DNA of 64,000 nt from Streptomyces catenulae (lineage in GTDB: Bacteria; Actinomycetota; Actinomycetes; Streptomycetales; Streptomycetaceae), in assembly GCF_000718015.1 (NCBI RefSeq), contig NZ_JODY01000037.1, forward strand, positions 40,780 through 104,779. Reading direction: 5' to 3'. The translations under genes were made by a program, and so were the position numbers. Below the pieces are notes generated by a model, which saw only the letters and a program-made list of their open reading frames with translations, was not told where the DNA came from and ran no database searches. Below, piece after piece: positions 62,583 through 64,000 of this stretch (position 1 is its first letter; each line of letters starts with the position of its first letter).

Positions 62583-63830
62583 CTATGCGCTGGGTGTGAC
62601 AGCGCCGTTGCCGTCGTCCGTACCGTCGGTGACCCGTACCACGAAGGCGCCCTCGCAGACCCGTGCGCGCAGCTCCTCGCCGCCGGTCACCTCGGCGGGG
62701 GAGCGCACCGCCGTGCCGTCGCCGCGCTGGAGGACGGCGTAACCGCGCTCCAGCGTCGCCTTCGGGGAGAGCGCGACGACCCGGGCGCGGGTGTGCGCCA
62801 GCTCGGAGTCGGCGCGGTCCAGCAGATGGCCGAGGGTCCGGCGGCCACGGCCGAGCAGCGCGTCGATCTGCTCGGCGCGCTCCGTCACCATCCGCTGCGG
62901 ATGGCGTATCGACGGGCGGCTCAGCGCCGCCGCGAGCCCCCGCTCCTCCCGCTCCAGGAAACCGCCGACCGCGCGCAGCGCCCGCTCGCGCAGCTGCCGC
63001 ACCCGCGTCAGCTCCTCGCCGACGTCCGGGACGACCTTCTTCGCCGCGTCGGTCGGGGTGGAGGCCCGCAGGTCGGCGACGAGGTCGAGCAGCGGGGTGT
63101 CCGGTTCGTGGCCGATCGCGGAGACGACCGGGGTGCGGGCCTCGCCGACCGTCCGCACCAGCCGCTCGTCGGAGAACGGCAGCAGATCCTCCACGCTGCC
63201 GCCGCCGCGCGCCACGATGATGACGTCCACCTCGGGCAGCGCGTCCAGCTCCCGCACCGCCTCGATGACCTCGGGCACCGCGCGCGCCCCCTGGACGGGG
63301 ACGTTGCGCACCTCGAAGCGGACGGCGGGCCAACGGTGCCGGGCGTTCTCCAGTACGTCCCGCTCGGCGGCGCTGGCCCGGCCGCAGACCAGGCCGATCA
63401 GCTGCGGCAGGAACGGCAGCGGCCTCTTGCGGTCCAGGGAGAACAGGCCCTCGGCCGCCAGGGACTTCTTCAGCTGCTCCAGCCGGGCGAGCAGCTCGCC
63501 CACCCCGACCGGCTTGATCTCCGCGGCGCGCAGCGACAGCTGGCCGCGCGGCGCGTACCACTCCGGCTTGGCGTGCACCACGACCCGGGCGCCCTCGCTG
63601 ACCACATCCGCCACCTGGTCGAAGACCCGGCGGTAGCACGTCACGCTCAGCGAGATGTCGTGCGAGGGGTCGCGCAGCGTCAGGAACACCACTCCGGCGC
63701 CCGGCCGCCGCGACAGCTGGGTGATCTGCCCCTCGACCCAGACGGCGCCGAGCCGGTCGATCCACCCGCCGATCAGCCGCGACACCTGTCCGACCGGGAT
63801 CGGCGCTTCGGGAGACGTGGAGAGAGCCAT
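62583..63830 (-). CDS. xseA: Exodeoxyribonuclease VII large subunit
   Basis: 415 residues from ATG 63830. An N-terminal OB fold (about 1-105: [40 protein letters not shown]), the catalytic domain with [37 protein letters not shown] and [20 protein letters not shown], then a long coiled coil and a C-terminal [14 protein letters not shown] motif. It degrades single-stranded DNA with XseB. The 170 bp upstream to the window edge hold no gene I can support. Confidence 0.96.
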   Translation of the reverse strand: MALSTSPEAPIPVGQVSRLIGGWIDRLGAVWVEGQITQLSRRPGAGVVFLTLRDPSHDISLSVTCYRRVFDQVADVVSEGARVVVHAKPEWYAPRGQLSLRAAEIKPVGVGELLARLEQLKKSLAAEGLFSLDRKRPLPFLPQLIGLVCGRASAAERDVLENARHRWPAVRFEVRNVPVQGARAVPEVIEAVRELDALPEVDVIIVARGGGSVEDLLPFSDERLVRTVGEARTPVVSAIGHEPDTPLLDLVADLRASTPTDAAKKVVPDVGEELTRVRQLRERALRAVGGFLEREERGLAAALSRPSIRHPQRMVTERAEQIDALLGRGRRTLGHLLDRADSELAHTRARVVALSPKATLERGYAVLQRGDGTAVRSPAEVTGGEELRARVCEGAFVVRVTDGTDDGNGAVTPSA

Positions 63831-64000
63831 ACGGGCGAGAGTATCGGCGACCGGTGACAACGGCGGGGGTCCGGCGGCGGACCGGCCCGGCGCCCCACCC
63901 TGCGGCGGCGCCCGGCCCCGCACCGGAACCTGGCCACCCGCACCGGAGCCCCACCCGGCGGCGGCGCCCGGCCCGGCGCCCGGCGGCGCGCCCCGCGCCC

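Overview
This window looks like a piece of a Streptomyces chromosome, or that of a very close actinomycete. The evidence is very high G+C with strong third-position bias, GTG starts, many 4-bp ATGA/GTGA stop-start overlaps, a WhiB-family gene, a Tad/Flp pilus locus of the actinobacterial type, a chitinase with a DasR-like site, and the order fumC ... fumA - wbl - glpX - xseB - xseA. I see no insertion sequence, prophage, CRISPR array, rRNA or tRNA. It reads as ordinary chromosomal backbone with several compact operons.

Layout. (1) 1-8083: tail of an unknown gene, then a catabolic island: a D-aminoacylase-like deacylase and a D-serine-dehydratase-fold PLP enzyme on the minus strand, divergent from a KDG-type sugar kinase, an IclR regulator, RidA and a GntP permease. 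I read this as a possible route for N-acetyl-glucosaminate/glucosaminate: uptake, deacetylation, dehydration to 2-keto-3-deoxygluconate, phosphorylation. (2) 8226-10376: a secreted trypsin-like protease and a secreted GH18 chitinase with a dre operator. (3) 10630-22579: the Tad pilus locus (novel zinc-ribbon protein, CpaB-like SAF protein, CpaE/TadZ, two TadE pseudopilins, CpaF, TadB, TadC, Flp pilin, TadG-like protein, lipoprotein, OmpA-like protein), a DUF192 gene and the prepilin peptidase. (4) 22721-29265: aldo/keto reductase, cis-prenyltransferase, PhoH-like protein, an SLT-type muralytic protein behind a structured leader, and an AI-2E-type permease. (5) 29287-31631: ahpD-ahpC divergent from oxyR. 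(6) 31712-38541: two tandem ABC/FtsX efflux-type modules, one with its PadR regulator, both preceded by the same operator-like sequence.

(7) 38602-43952: RHH protein plus SPFH protein behind a palindrome, a class A penicillin-binding protein, and a monofunctional catalase. (8) 44196-48220: GAF-SpoIIE phosphatase-HATPase protein, methyltransferase, DUF402 protein. (9) 48342-57707: class II fumarase, a divergent hemC paralogue, an acetamidase/permease pair, a 25-codon ribosomal protein bL37 gene, an unknown membrane-protein pair, and class I (Fe-S) fumarase with an iron-box-like sequence upstream. (10) 57991-63830: DUF1707 protein, Wbl protein, GlpX, DUF4245 protein, nitroreductase, and exonuclease VII subunits.

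Themes that tie the window together are amino-sugar and chitin use (regions 1-2), cell-surface and envelope assembly (3, 4, 7) and oxidative/iron stress (5, 7, 9). The most interesting items are the proposed glucosaminate pathway, the shared PadR-type operator, the OmpA gene whose signal-peptide end has no start codon, the muralytic-gene leader and the tiny bL37 gene.
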